A stretch of 64,000 nt of DNA from Vigna angularis (GCF_016808095.1 NC_068974.1:8866001-8930000), one strand, 5' to 3'. Numbered from the stretch's first letter, positions 10,270-23,924 are shown. Numbers and translations are program-made. Notes: generated by a model not told the origin, from the sequence alone.

Positions 10270-10612
10270 AATCGCGATTATATACGGCCAAAATCCGTAT
10301 ATAACGTCCAAAATCTGTATAAAAAATCGTCTTATATACGGATTACATACGACCAAAAATCTGTATATAAAAAGGTTGTAGATAACATTATATACGGATA
10401 ATCCGTATATAAGTTACATACGGATAATCCGTATATAAGTTACATACGGATAATCCGTATATAAGTTACATACGGATAATCCGTATATAAGTTACATACG
10501 GATAATCCGTATATAAGTTACATAGGGATAATTCGTATGTAATTTATATACGGATTATCCGTATGTAACTTATATACGGATTATCCGTATGTAACTTATA
10601 TACGGTTAAACA
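10270..10612. repeat. CACTA-1 left subterminal repeat array
   Basis: Many copies of ATACGGATAATCCGTATATA or its half-site TATACGGAT, in both orientations, joined by AGTTACAT spacers. The unit is itself palindromic (GGATAATCC core). Such subterminal arrays bind the TNPA protein in En/Spm. A shorter array of the same words is at the right end. Confidence 0.9.
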
Positions 10613-10883
10613 GATTAATTCACTTGAATAACATACCTGCTCATTCAAACAGACAATTTACAAGACCTGCCCATACCACACAGACAATTCACAAGAGCTG
10701 CACATTATATCCATTCACAAATTTGACAAATAAAATAAGTCTTAAAACCTACAAACAAGCATTTGACATTAATCATAATAAGAAAGTTTACATAATTGTT
10801 AATTATAATAAGTTCAAATAAGATGAAATAAGTTATTGAGGAAATAAGTTTGAGTCATAGATGCCCTACTTCAAAAAACATAA

Positions 10884-12685
10884 CTAGTAATCTCCATAAA
10901 CATTATCATCTTGTGGTTGATCTGTTGGTTGCTGTGGTTGCTGTGGTTGCTGTGGTTGTTGTGGTTGTTGTGGTTGTTGTGGTTGAACATTAGTTTGTGG
11001 CTGATTTTGGGATTGAAAAAATTGTTGTGCAATTGCGACTGTAGGAGGCGGAAGGTACTGCATTATGACGCCAATAAAGCCTTGCAATTGAGAGTTCATC
11101 TGTCGAAGTTGGTCATCATGGGTTGATACTCGTGTGTGGAGGTTAGAAATGTCGTCTACCATCGGTTGCTGAGAAGAAGATGCCTGTGTCTGTTGTATGT
11201 AACTATCAACACAGTCATCTTGAGCACTGACATTTCCGATGCCGTATACGCGTCCCTTGTACCTTCCACTAGCAACGTCCAACCAACATTGGTTCCTCAA
11301 TCTTTCCTCATCTGCAGGGTCTAGGGGAGAACATGCTGAAGCACCAACAAATGCTGTCTCAGATCTTATTTGAGAAAATTTTGCTTCAAACTCTTCCTGT
11401 TAAATGAATACATGATTATCGTTAAATAGATAGACCTAAGAATTACAACCTAATAAAGAATATAATGGAGTTAGTAGAAACTAACATGTGTCCGCCTAGA
11501 CCTTTCATTGACAAATTGTCCTGTTGATGCTCGAATATGTGTCTACTGAAATATTTCATCAACATGCACTGACCGACCAAGCTCCTTTGACTGAAAGCAA
11601 AGAAGATGTAAGTTTTTAACATCAAATATTTGTAAAGTTTATGAGTAGAAATGTAAAAATAAATTTATATGTACCAGACGAATTGCATGCTCATGCACGC
11701 TAATGGATCCCCCAGTGTGTAAACAACCACCCTTGTCAGATGTCCTGTTCTTTTTGGCCGTTTCACATTTTTGTCTATAAAGTGGCATGTTCCACTTCTC
11801 CAAAAGACCATTCCAAACAATATCCCTCATCCAATTAGGTTTTTTTCCTTCTGTTCGAGCCTTTTTAAACATCTCAGATAATCTATGAGATGCTTTGGTG
11901 TGGAAATTTTTTTTCACCTTTTCTTCATGGTTAGACCTCCATGAAACCTTCCTCTGTTGACAACAAAGATTAATATTGGATAAGATAATTGAGGACCTTA
12001 ACATTTAAAATTAATTGTAGTACATAATGTAAATAAACACAAGTGTACCCTAAAACGCTCAAAGAAAACATCTCTTTGTGTCTGAGGTATATTTCCCCAT
12101 GTCACCCATGGCTCATCAAACTGTTGCTTGATGGTGGCTGTGATTGCTTTGGATGCTGTTTTTGTTGGATAAAACCTATACCAAAATAAAAGTCAAATAT
12201 TAGAATAATACAGTATATGCTTGGAACATTAAATTGATGTTTTCTTACCCTCCTCCAATAGGTGTAATGATTGGACGATTGTTGGAAACATCTTCAAAGT
12301 CATTGGCTGCTGAACTTGAATGTGGAGGGTTATCCCCTATAGGAGGTGGTGATGGCATATTTGTGGGAGTTGTTGGGTTAGAACCAACATGGGGGAAGGG
12401 TGATCTCCATTGATCAGCAGCAAATTGTTGTGGACTAGGTGTGAAGGAAGGAACTTCCAACGAAGGTGGAATTGATGGTGCAGTAGGTGTCAAACCAGGA
12501 ACTTGTAATGGTGGTGGAACAAATCTAGCAGTGGAGGTAGAGGTAGGTGTAGATGGCTGACTACTTGAAGCATTTACATTATTGAAACGATTTAACAACT
12601 TCACCATATAAGATTTCTTCTTGCCCTTCTCCTTATCTGATTTTGCTAAAGGTGGAATAGGAGGGTCACAACCATCTGATGCCAT
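10884..12685 (-). pseudogene. CACTA-1 TNPA-like gene (Transposase_24 type), one in-frame stop
   Basis: At least five exons on the minus strand. Exon 1 (12685-12249) encodes a basic then Pro/Ser-rich N-terminus (KEKGKKKSYMVKLLNRF). The next exons carry the Ptta/En/Spm (Transposase_24) region: SKAITATIKQQFDEPWVTW, NHEEKVKKNFHTKASHRLS, NWMRDIVWNGLLEKW, then GRSVHVDEIF and GQFVNERSRRTH. The last exon (about 11400-10884) has a Gln/Pro run made of a 9-bp repeat (PQQPQQ, near 10920-10985). The start at 12685 was chosen because upstream codons are hydrophobic and unlike the family. TAG at 11543-11545 interrupts the exon after VDEIFQ; neighbours on both sides keep the family frame. TNPA-type proteins bind subterminal repeats. 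Confidence 0.75.
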
Positions 12686-13003
12686 ATTCTTGAACAAAAA
12701 ACAAAATTGTTGGGTCAATATATTTTTACAATTGAATGGAAAGGAAAAGTAAGAAAAGAACATGATGACGATGTTCTTGTTTGCCAATACTACACATCGA
12801 AGCAAAAGATAAGAATGCAAAACTTTAATCTACTCAAAACCATTGGAGCAAAAATTATAATTAGCAATATAAGTAGTCAAACACAAAGGGTATCGAAATA
12901 ACATGCAAATTGAAATTACATAAATGATTTCATCACTTCTTCTTTCTCCCCTCTAAAAGTATGGGTTTATGATCACCCATGGGTACACCAACACATCGTA
13001 ACT

Positions 13004-16000
13004 CTATTCACTGCTAGAACTGTGAAATGAATCTTCATCCTCATCTTCACTTTGTCCCTCTTCGCTGCATTCTTCTTCCGATTCACTTGTTTCTTCATCC
13101 ATATAGCCTTCAACTGATGGTACATTGTTGGGGTCCACTTCTTCAAGACCGGCTTCTATATCTTGCAATCGGATAACTTCTTTAACTTGAATGATGTCAT
13201 TAACATGTGACATTTCCTCCACTTGGTATGGCTCAATGGCATCTACGTTATTGGAATCTATACGACCTCTAGGTTTGGTCTTTATTGCAACACACCAACC
13301 CCGTTTGTCGGTGCACGATGCAGGATATGGTACATAATACACTTGTTCTACATTATGTGCAATTATAAAAGGATCAAACAAGACATATCTTTTATCCATT
13401 CGAATATCCACAATGCCATACTTTGAATCCACTCTTGTCCCTATTCTTGATGGATCAAACCAATCACAATAAAATAATACAACTTTCTTTTCAATGGTTG
13501 AGGTATTGTACTCGAGCTCATATATGTGCTTAATGACACCATAGAAATCATCTTCACCCCCTTCTGTAAGGCCTTTAACATGAACCCCACTATTTATAGT
13601 CGTCTTGCCCTGGCTCCATGCATGGGTATGAAATTTATATCCATTGACAAAGTAGGTATGCCATTCCTTTACACATCTTAAAGGACCAAGTGATAAATCT
13701 CTAAGATGTTGGTTTCTGACACTTAAAGGATCGTTATGAACCTACAACCACAAAATATATGAACCTATTCAATATAATTAAAAATGAATAAATATGTGAA
13801 TAACAAATTTATGTGGAAGAATTTGATCAGTTGTACTTGATCCCTGAACCACAATGGGAAATTTGCATGTATATGTGTTGAACTGTTTGACTCTGAAAGT
13901 TGATAGGTATGTAAGAATGAGTTGTCCATAGGTATGACAATATTCGGTCAATATCAATTTAATACATAAAAACAAAATCCATACAAAAAAGCAATTTATT
14001 TGGAGCCTTACTCAAGATAAGGTTGAACTTCATTGCAATTGATCAAGAGATGAACATGAGCTGATCTCAATTCTTCGTCACTTAGCCAATGAGTTGATTC
14101 CCTCCCGGAATGACGACCACCTTCGTCAAACACTGATAATGTTGTCCTTTCAATTTCAGTGTGTACTTCATTTCTATTGCTTTGTGGTGTTAACATAAAG
14201 TTCTTGAAGTAGTGTGAACAAAAATGAGTTGTTTCTTTGTGCAAATATGATGCCACTATTGATCCTTCAACCCTAGCTTTATTCTTAACTGAACGTTTAG
14301 CATATCCCATGAACCTACAATTTAAGAAAGTGGTATGTTAGTTTCAATATGTGTGACATCTAAATACAATAGTTGAATGAGATATTGTCACCTTTCAAAT
14401 GGGTACATCCACCTATATTGGACCGGTCCACCAAGTCTTGCCTCATATGGAAGATGTACAGGGAGATGTTCCATACAATCAAAGAATGAGGGAGGGAATA
14501 TTCTCTCCATCTTGCAAAGAATGAGCGGAATGTTTTCTTCCATCTTCCGAAGGTCGACCTCATTCAATGTTGTAGAACATAAATCTCTAAATAAATGACT
14601 TACTTTTGTAATGGGATTGAGAACATGAGTCGGTAAAGAACTAAACGCTATAGGAAGTAAGCATTCCATAAACACATGGCAGTCATGGCTTTTCATCCCA
14701 ATGACCTTTCCCCTATTCACATCAACACACCTTGACAAGTTAGAAGAATATCCGTCAGGCATCCTAAGATCTTTCAACCACTGACAGACCTGTTTTGATT
14801 GGTCTACTGAAAGTGTATAATTAGCTTTTGGCTTGTACATCTTTCCATTAGTATGAGTTTTGAGCTCCAAGTCTTTTCGTTTACAATACAAGCCTAAATC
14901 CATTCGGGCCTTTTCATTGTCTTTTGACTTCCCACTGACATTCATGACAGTATTAAAAATGTTGTCAAAAACATTCTTCTCAATATGAATGAAATCAAGA
15001 TTATGCCTTAACAAATTATCCTTCCAATATGGTAGATCCCAAAAGATGTTTTTTTTCGTCCAATTATGCCACTCACCGTATCCATCTATTCTTGGTGCAC
15101 CATTTTCAGTTACTTTAGGATAACCATTAACTCTATTCCAAACTTCTGTTCCCGTCAAATATGGTGGCGCGTCTTCCATGTCCATTTCCCCCTTTTTGAA
15201 AGCATTCCTATTTCTCCTAAAGGCATGTTCATTTGGTAAAAACCTCCGATGGGAGTCAAACCACGAATTTTTTCGCCCATTATATAATCTAAAAGCCTTT
15301 GAATGCTCCATGCAATGTGGACAAGCCAATTTACCATGGGTGCTCCATCCAGACAGCATACCATAAGCAGGAAAATCATTAATTGTCCACATTAGCATCG
15401 CCCTCATGATAAAGTTTTGTCGCCTTGAGATATCGTATGTTATGACACCACTCCACAACTTTTTCAAGTCATCTATCAACGACTCTAGGTATACATCAAT
15501 GCGTACTTTTGGATTGAATGGCCCCGGAATGAGACATGTCAAAAACATGTAGGGTTTAGACATGCACATTTCTAGAGGAAGGTTGTACGACATGACAATT
15601 ACTGGCCAACACGAATATGGTATATTTGACGCCTGCACATATGGATTAAAACCATCGGAACATAGACCAAGTCAAACATTGCGTGGCTCAATGGAAAAAT
15701 CACGATGTACTCTATCAAAGTGCTTCCACGCCTCTCCATCACATGGATGACGCAAAAAACCATTTGACGACCTGTTGTGATGGTGCCATGTCATTTCTGT
15801 TGCAGTTTCTTTTGAGGCATACATTCTTTCAAGTCTTGGAATTATTGGCAAATAGAACATGGATTTAACGGGAACTTTTTTTTTAGAACTTGCTCCTGTC
15901 TTGTGTTGTTGATACCTTGCCTTCCCACAAAATTTGCATTCAACTAACGCTCCATCATTCTTACCATATTCATTATCATAGAATAGCATGCAACCATCCA

Positions 16001-16695
16001 TACAACAATCAATCCTCTGCGACTGTAATCCCAGCTTCGACACTATCTTTTTTGCATCGTAGTAAGTTTTCGGTAAACCACATTTGTGTGGTGTTACATC
16101 CAAAAGCATTTTTGCAAAAAAAATCTATGCATTGGTTAGGAATATTCCAATTCGACTTGCAAGCTAAAAGCCTCACACACATTGATAATTTGGAGTCTAA
16201 TGCTCCTTCATACAAAGGCGTATTTGCCTCCAACAAAAGGTTATAAAACCTTTGAGTTTCTTCATTTGGAGCCTCTTCTATGTTAGAATAATTTGATGCT
16301 TGGAAGGGTTGTCTTTGTATAAGAGCATCATGGACCATGTTTTCCATCGTCATAACTTGTTCATTTGGTTCATCTTCTGTCTCCACACCCCTAAAAGTGA
16401 CATCATTATCTAAATCAGCTTCTTGCATGGTTTCCCCATGATCCTCCCAAATGAAATAATTAGGCTTGAAACCGTTTTTATACAGGTGAACCTTCACAAC
16501 TCTTTCGTTCAAAATCTTTGTACAATCGCACTTTAAACATGGACATCGAAGCCCCCCATCTCTTTGATAACGGTCTTGTTCACAAGCTTTAATTATAAAC
16601 TCTTCAACACCCAATACAAATGACTCTTTCAACGCACCTCTTCCTCTATAACACCTATCGTACATCCATGAACGATTTGGTGGAACTTGATCCAT
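13004..16695 (-). pseudogene. CACTA-1 TNPD-like transposase, frameshift and in-frame stop
   Basis: Start MDQVPPNRSWMYDRC is the usual TNPD opening. Domains in order: Transpos_assoc (SWMYDR...EEFI, CPCLKC, HLYKNGF), Transposase_21 (about 16000-14600; CMLFYDNEY, CSDGFNPY, CMSKPYMFL, DFPAYGMLSGWSTHGKLACP), DUF4218 (PPSFFDCMEHLPVHLPYEA, then across a GT-AG intron at about 14390-14315 into GYAKRSVKNKARVEGSI), and DUF4216 in the last large exon (about 13743-13004; [24 protein letters not shown]). A one-base shift lies in the A8 run at 16116-16123, and TGA at 15672-15674 precedes LGLCSDGFNP. A small exon around 13920-13830 has an unclear frame. The C-terminus is Glu/Asp/Ser-rich. Confidence 0.85.
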
Positions 16696-16713
16696 GTTCT
16701 GTATACATATCAA

Positions 16714-18040
16714 TTAACGACAAATTAGCCACTACTTAATACAAGGCTAAATTAATTATGTATTACAAGTTTTCCTTCAAGGAAAACTAATAAGAAAGTT
16801 CAACACTAAACAATCAGTAAATGAATTTCCATCACTACTCCTTGGAAGGTAATGTTAGGTAAGTACTTAGTCATGTTAGTTTAAAAGGTTTGGCATATTA
16901 CATGAGGTATAGATGTTCATGCTTTATGAAAAGTGATGTTGTTATAATGAGTACACATGGTTGGATACTTTGGGGTGTTGTTTGTGTATGAAAAAGTGTC
17001 ATGGATACACTTTAAAATCATGTATATTGTGGGTATCTTGTTTCTTATTATCTTGCATTAATTATACATTGTTGGGGGCACTTATCTATACTCTTTGACC
17101 AAGAGTGCGGGTAAGAGGGTTTTGAGTATTCTCTTCCATTGTTTGAAGAGAAAAGAACGAGTTTTAACTATGAGAGGAGTGAAAGTGAGGTTTTAGTGTG
17201 TTGGGGTACATGGGTTGATAGAAATAGTGAAGAAAGGAGAACTTTGGTGTCAATGGTGGAAAAAGATCATGAAAGAAGAATAGTGTTAGTGGAATGAGGA
17301 GATGGACACATTACAAAAATCACCTACCAAGGCAAGGAGAAAAGGTGGAAGTTTTGGAGTTGGAGTTGAGAAGGAGAACAAAATGTGGGAGAGCTTTGGG
17401 TTCAGTTGGAAAATGTTAGAGATAAACAAAAGAAAAAAAAAGGAGATGGTCAAGATGTTGCATTGGTTGATGTGAAAAGAGGAAGGAAGATGAGTGCTTG
17501 CTTTTGACGTCAAATGGGAGAGGAGAATGCGAGAGGTTTTGAGATTGAGAAGTGGTGGTGTACATCTGGACGTAAATACCTATGTGCAGGGAAGAGAAAT
17601 GGTCACAAGAAATGTAGTGGAGAAAGGGGTGGGGCCACGGTTTTTGAGAGAAAAGATAGAAAAATGTGGGACAGAGATGGAGAAGAAAGAAAATATTGTA
17701 GAGGGTAGTGGTGAAGCTTGTAAGGTCACTGTTTGTTGGGGAAAGGAAGTTTGTAAGATGGGAAATTGGACTTTAAGGTGGCAAAATTGTGGTTCACTTA
17801 GAAGAGAGAACTATCTGAATGCATAAAGGTCTCTCAAATGCATGAAGGTTGATTATGAGAAATATGATTGAGTTAGATGAGATTTCCTATATCACATGAT
17901 TGAAAAACTAGGCTTCTACTCTACATTTATAAACTGGAAAAGGAATGTTTAGGGTATTGTTTACTAAAGAGTCAAAGTAATAAGTAAGGATTCCAAAGCA
18001 AGCAGTGGGTGCTGCTGGCAGCACTCATTCTAATGTGCAA
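16714..18040. other. CACTA-1 internal non-coding region, no gene seen
   Basis: Purine-rich on the plus strand between 17100 and 17800. Two overlapping frames at 17494-17826 are by-products of this G/A richness and have no domain. This would be upstream of the TNPD start. Confidence 0.5.
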
Positions 18041-18048
18041 GAAAACAG

Positions 18049-18142
18049 AATAAAAATATGGTAGAAGGCATGATAGCCAATAGTAGACAAAAAGAATAAA
18101 AAATATATCTATAAATGCTAAATATAGAAAATAGAATAAAAG
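18049..18142 (+). repeat. Direct repeat copy A (about 94 bp)
   Basis: Shares ATATGG.AGAAGGCATGAT, GACAAAAAGAAT and GCTAAATATAGAAAATAGA with 21036-21129 in the same order and orientation, with a handful of mismatches. The two copies bracket 2.9 kb of otherwise unexplained sequence. Confidence 0.75.
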
Positions 18143-21035
18143 AAAAATAAATAAATTAAAGAAAAATAAATAAATTAAAGAAAACAAAATCATTGACTAA
18201 AATCCAAGAAAACATCACAACTCCAACATTATTTTGGGCACTTCACCTTCTAGCTTTGATAAAAAACAACACTCACATCACACACACACAACATGATTCT
18301 GAACTTCTAAAAACAGAAACATAAATTTAAAGAAAAACAAGAGCACAAAAGCTAACTGTAATAATTTTTATTTATTTATTTTTTATAGTTTTATGGGATG
18401 AGAGAAAAAGAAGATAAACATGGGAACTAAACACACCAACGTATTTTTTTCTTAACAATACTCTAACTATAATAACTATCCCCATTATACCTAACTCATC
18501 ATTTTCAATCCAAATCCATATCACTTCCTGTTGACCTCTTTTCTACCAATATTTTCCTTCCCACTACTTCTCATTCTAAACCTTAGCTAGAAGACAAGAG
18601 GCTTTGGAGAAGGCACGGCCATTCACCTTTTGCTGGGACAACACATCACAACCCATAACAATTCATTTTGTCAAGTTCATTTTGTCAAACATCAACACAT
18701 GCCACCTAAATGTCACGACCCACATAATAGAAAAGAATTGCAGATTTTTAACTCTCAGGTGCTTTCCACTCTACACATAAACTTTTGACTTTTCAATTGG
18801 AGAAGACAAGCAACTCTCGGTGTGTGCTTATTGGAGGGTGCCCCTCATGGTTTTGCTACGTTAACATTCATTGAAGAGCTTGCTATAATTGTTACAAAGC
18901 TAAAAGCTCACGGCCTTCACACAACCAAAGTAACACCCAAGCACACAACTGGAAGCAAATACTTCATCACTTCTCGGTTGAAACTGCAAAATGAAGAATG
19001 GAATTGGTATCATGTGGAGTGTTCACGGTTTTCTCAGACATGGATTGGAAAGTAATAGCATGGCCCCATGACAACCCTTGTTGGCACACACCAAAACATC
19101 ACATATGTTTTGAATCAAAAGGGCCACCACTTTCGGTATTATTCTCCACTCAAGGTTTTGCATTGGCATTTAGTTGATTCCTGGAGAGCAATTCACGTAC
19201 AAAGGGAGGAGCTCCATGCTGCAAGATTCTGATATCTTTGCTTTGTCCACTACACACACAAGCTTTTATCATTGGTAAAACAATTCACTGACCCAAGTAA
19301 ATCCCAGCTAGAAGAAGTAGTACAAATGAGGATACAACCCTTTCATTGTATAACTCACGCTGCAACAAAGATAAAAAAAACACACGGCCCATGGACAACT
19401 AAGCATTCATAAAAAATGTACGTTGGGATAAAAAGAGGGATCAGCTACTAAAGGGAATATTATCCTCAATGAAAAAGCTTGCACACAGACATGGAGAAGG
19501 GGCCACTACTAGACGGAAGAGTTGGCTCATGGCTGGCTGGTTTTCCCTTTAAAAATGAAGAGACACACAAGAGGAAGGGGACGACTGGGAGTCTGGACAC
19601 TACTCTTAGTTACAGAACTCACGGCAACACACACACTCTGGGTTTTTGGTTTGGAACTTTTGGCTGTGAACGTTTTTGTTGGGGAGACACTACTCTCTTG
19701 GCTGGAGTTCTCTGCAGAACATCAAATTGGTTGGAGAGCAAGGAGTAGAGTAGATGTCACGGCTGCTGGAAGAGAAGAGTTATGGCTGAGTTTTGATGAG
19801 CACGGCACCCAGCAGAGAATGGAGTTTAACTTTAATAGGTTCTGTGTGTCTTACTCTTAATGCTTGAACAAAGAGTGAATTTATTGTTCTAAACATGTGT
19901 AAGAAAACGTACCCTCCCCTCTTTGCTGTTAACGTGTTTATGTAGTATCATTTCCAATTTGAATTGCATTTGGTTGCTTATTTTACTTGTTGCATCTTAT
20001 TTTATTCCATAAGCTTTTTACTTCTACACGGTTGTACTCAATGTTTGTTGTGATGGAAGAGTAGAATATTTATTTAATTGCTTTTAGGAAGAGATAAGTT
20101 CTTGGTTTTGTTAGAAGAAAGTGTGATATGATGACAGAAAAGTGGTCACGACATTTTGCAATGAAAAACACATCATTCTTTAAAATTCAGAAAAAGTTTG
20201 TCTAGAAGTGTGACTCATGCCATGATGAATAAAAAAATGAAGGTGGAAGCTAGATGGGAATAGGTGTGACGGTTTTGGGGAGAGAAAAGGAGTGTATTTT
20301 AACTCTTTGTGGAAGTTAACGTGCAGCATGTTAGAGATTACTTTGTTTTCTTCTTTTAGTGGATGTAATTGTTATAGCTTTTTGATTTGATGGGAGAATG
20401 GTAGATGGAAGCAAAAGTCGTGTAGATGTGACATTGGTTTTGTACTAGAATTGAATATTTAATTTGGGTTCATGCTGAGAATGAATTGGAGGTGCATGTT
20501 TGACCATAGTAGGTGAAGTGGTATGCATGGTTACGTGTTGAAGGTGCCACGGGTGGAAGCAAAGAGAGCTCTTATATGAATTAAGATTGGGTGGAAGGGT
20601 GTCACCGAGAAGAGTTGCTGTTGTCACGTCTTGGGGAGCAGCTGCACGCATACGGAAAGTTGGAGAGGAAATGAGAAGCATTGAGTTATTTTCTTGGAGA
20701 ATGAAGGATTGGTGTTACGTTTTGGGAGCAACACATAGTAATTGGGAGGTCTGCAGTTTCATGTTTTCATACCAATCAGAAAACAGGGGCTACTTTTTTA
20801 TATTCAAAAGGAAAGAATGTTATTGCATCACTATACAGGCTGCATGCAACATTCTTAATATAATTAATAGAAGAAAAAAAATTCAGAAGTAGGGTGACTA
20901 AATCAAAGACCACTAAAAGATTCTGAAATGTGGGAGACCACATCTATCTCCAGAAAATTAAGAGACAATACAAGGAGGTACGCATCCCATCAAGTAAAAA
21001 TTACCATTTCTAACACCATAGGTAGCTAAACTACA
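18143..21035. other. Unexplained 2.9-kb segment between direct repeats
   Basis: No transposase, gag or pol motif is visible. Frames at 19479-19860 and 20587-20892 have no domain. Repeated words such as CACGGC and CATGGCT are scattered through it. It could be a captured non-coding piece or a non-autonomous element whose ends I cannot place. Confidence 0.4.
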
Positions 21036-21129
21036 ATAAAAAATATGGCAGAAGGCATGATAGCCAACAACAGACAAAAAGAATAATAAATATATCTATA
21101 AAAGCTAAATATAGAAAATAGAATAAAAG
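21036..21129 (+). repeat. Direct repeat copy B (about 94 bp)
   Basis: Partner of 18049-18142. It lies about 500 bp left of the Tekay-like insertion. Confidence 0.75.
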
Positions 21130-21620
21130 TATTATATGTAAATACATGTAATACATGTCTTTGTTAGACATATGATACACTATAGGCAATTTATGATGTG
21201 TTCAATTCTTCCAATACAGATATGCTGCACCAGAGCAATACATCATGACCACACAAACTCCTTGACTACCCTCAGTTCCAGTTGCAACTGCACTTTCCCC
21301 AGTCTTATGGCAGGTTAAATATTTCTTGTCAACTATTACCACATATAGCTCCCTATAGCTCCCTTTATCATGTAATGATGTTGGCTTTTTGATTCGTAAT
21401 ATGGTTTCATGTTTTAAACACTTGAATTCGCCAGACAAATTCGACATCTATAGTGCTGGTTTAATCTTTCTATAATTGGTAATCATCTAATGGTGACAAA
21501 ATCTACGACCTCCTATGATTGGAACTAATCAGTCAATATATGTATTCAATTTTATATGCATCCACATATAGCTCCCTTTATCTGATTAAGCTCATATTTT
21601 GAAATGCTTAAGGTTTATAC
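21130..21620. other. CACTA-1 sequence left of the nested retrotransposon, no gene identified
   Basis: The minus-strand frame 21202-21447 (81 codons, MSNLSGEFKCLKHE...) has no recognised domain. CAACC at 21621-21625 directly precedes the LTR and is the proposed target duplication. Confidence 0.4.
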
Positions 21621-21625
21621 CAACC

Positions 21626-22951
21626 TGTAACATCCCAAAATACAGTAATTACCTTAATCAGAATTAATTACATTAAATCGGTAAACCAGTGTAGTCTTTA
21701 CAATACTAACGAGGTTCAAAAAGCCAAACGAACGACTTAACGTACAGAAATATGCGAACGCAACAGAAATAGGAGTTCAGGGACGAACGGTCTTACAAAA
21801 CCTTGACCGAACGTCCATAATAAAACTAAAAGACTAATAAATGAAAAACACGCGAGCGCTCTAAGGCTCGACTTTAACTTCTACTTCCACCAGATTCGCG
21901 TCTTCCAAATTTTCTTCTTCTAGCGTCTCTTCAAGTGACGTGTCTCCATCTGCTCACATCCACACGGATGATCATTGCAATGACAGGACGAACGTACATA
22001 GACAATAGACAACACAAGGAAAACGAAAGGGTAAGCTTAAGTAATTTAATTTATACATCAACATGTACACTAATATTTCAATTCATACAAGCACATAACT
22101 CAATATATAACATCATCCAAAATATATACTGAGAACAATTCGTTTAAAGGGATCGACTGCCAGTCAATGACCGAATGCGATGATATGCATTTACTAATAA
22201 TTTGGACGAACGCTATTTATGTCTGTTCCAAAATCAAGGACGAGCGTTCGGTATAAGACCGAACACTTCTTAGGACGAACGCTAGATATAAGACCAATAA
22301 TTAATTAGAGCGAACGCTTGGTATAAGACCGAGTGCTAATTAGGACGAACGCTCAGTGTAAGACCGAGCGCTACAAATTTATAAGTATAAGGGATAATAC
22401 ATTATAACTTAATTTTAAATTACAAGATTACCACTAGGCTGAGCCGAACGCTCAACATAGTATTTCATGGGACGCTCGTTCTCGATCGGAACTCTTTCCA
22501 AATAAAAGAATTCCTTTTTAAGCAATTGATTAGAAACCAAACGGTATAAGACCGTACGATGACGAACGTATTTTATCATAGTAAGGATTATCATATTCAG
22601 ATTTTTCATCTATTATAACTCAACATTTTTCATACGATTCATAATCTTATAATTTCATATTCATCATTTAATTTACATACTTTATAGAATTCATATTAAC
22701 AACTCATATTATACGATAATCATCCATTTTCCAATTCATACGTATCAACCAACACATACCATATTCATTCATGCATAACAGCGATCGTTCAGGCATACTC
22801 AAACAGCATACATCTCATTCATTCAGTTCATATCATGCTTGCACAAAACATCCAAGTATAAATTAAATTAATAAGCTTCCCTTACCTGGATAGCAGTGTA
22901 CGCCCTAAGAATGTGACTTGGTGTCGTTCAAATATGGCTTCACCAAATGAA
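21626..22951 (-). repeat. Tekay-like 3' LTR, truncated (about 1.3 kb)
   Basis: Begins TGTAACATCCCAAAATAC on the plus strand, as does the right LTR at 27586. Compared with the right LTR it lacks an internal block of about 640 bp (the part at roughly 28098-28733) and everything beyond about 29548. At its pol side it is fused directly to the integrase reading frame, so no polypurine tract remains. Remaining shared sequence differs at scattered positions, indicating an older insertion than the Ogre/Tat-like element. Confidence 0.85.
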
Positions 22952-23921
22952 CGTCTTTTCCTTTGTAGTACTTGGTGCGGCTATCTTCTATACGGACTGT
23001 TTGCAACTCCAGTGTTCGGTCTGGACGAAGTTGAACGTCTTCCAACTCCAGTACGTGAGATGGGTTCGCTATGTACTTCCGAAGTTGGGAAACGTGGAAG
23101 ACGGGGTGAAGGTTCGATAGCTGAGGCGGCAATGCAAGCTCGTACGCTACTGGTTCGATTTTCCTCAAGATTTGATACGGTCCAATGAATTTGGGAGACA
23201 GCTTCTTTGGACGAACGGCTCGGCCTACACCAGTGATTGGGTTGAGTCGAAGAAACACATGATCTCCTGCAGCGAACTCCAAAGGTCTTCTTCTCTTATC
23301 CGCATAAGATTTCTGCCTGCTCAGAGACGTCTTCAACCTCTCCTGGATTAGCTTCACTTTCTCGGTCGTTTGCTGGATAAGTTCAGGTCCAGTTAGCACG
23401 TGCTCTCCTTCTTGAAACCAACAAAGTGGCGTTCGGCATTTTCTCCCATAAAGAGCTTCAAACGGCGCCATTCCAATGCTAGCCTGAAAGCTGTTGTTAT
23501 ACGTGAATTCCACTAGCGGCAGGACTTCATCCCAAGCGCCTAAGTGATCTAGGACGCACGTCCTCAGTAAATCTTCCAGCGTCTGGATTGTCCTCTCAGA
23601 TTGGCCGTCCGTCTGAGGGTGATAAGCTGAACTCATCTGCAACTTGCTTCCCAATTGACTTTGCAGAGATTGCCAAAACCGAGATGTGAATCTCGTGTCT
23701 CGGTCAGAAATTATGCTCGAGGGAACTCCATGCAAACGAACAATCTCCTGGATATACAACTTAGCCAAGTTGGTCATTGACATCTTCAAGTTAACTGCGA
23801 GGAAGTGGGCGCTCTTCGTTAGTCTATCCACGATCACCCAGATTGAATCATGATTTCTGACCGTGCGTGGTAGATGGGTCACGAAATCCATGGAAATGCT
23901 GTCCCATTTCCATTCAGGAAT
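22905..23921 (-). pseudogene. Tekay-like integrase core and C-terminal part, truncated
   Basis: Integrase catalytic residues are visible: Asp in WVIVDRLTKSAHFL, Asp in ISDRDTRFTSRFW, Glu in YHPQTDGQSERTIQTLEDLL. Further on are the RKCRTPLCW segment and the GPYQILRKIEPVAYELALP SH3-like region. The usual end of chromovirus integrases is absent: after HLVK the frame runs 10 codons into LTR sequence and stops. TAA at 23922-23924 separates this frame from the RT frame. The gene product would insert the cDNA copy into the genome. Confidence 0.9.
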
Positions 23922-23924
23922 TTA

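Noticed and set aside
10258..10270. Separate small Mutator- or MITE-like element at the left array only
   Set aside because: The matching terminus and the same subterminal words at 33000-33172 show a single large CACTA element.
17494..17826. Gly/Lys/Arg-rich 110-residue frame
   Set aside because: Result of purine-rich composition; no recognisable family.
19479..19860. Two overlapping plus-strand frames of 89 and 112 residues
   Set aside because: No domain, no splice or codon signals, and they overlap each other in different frames.
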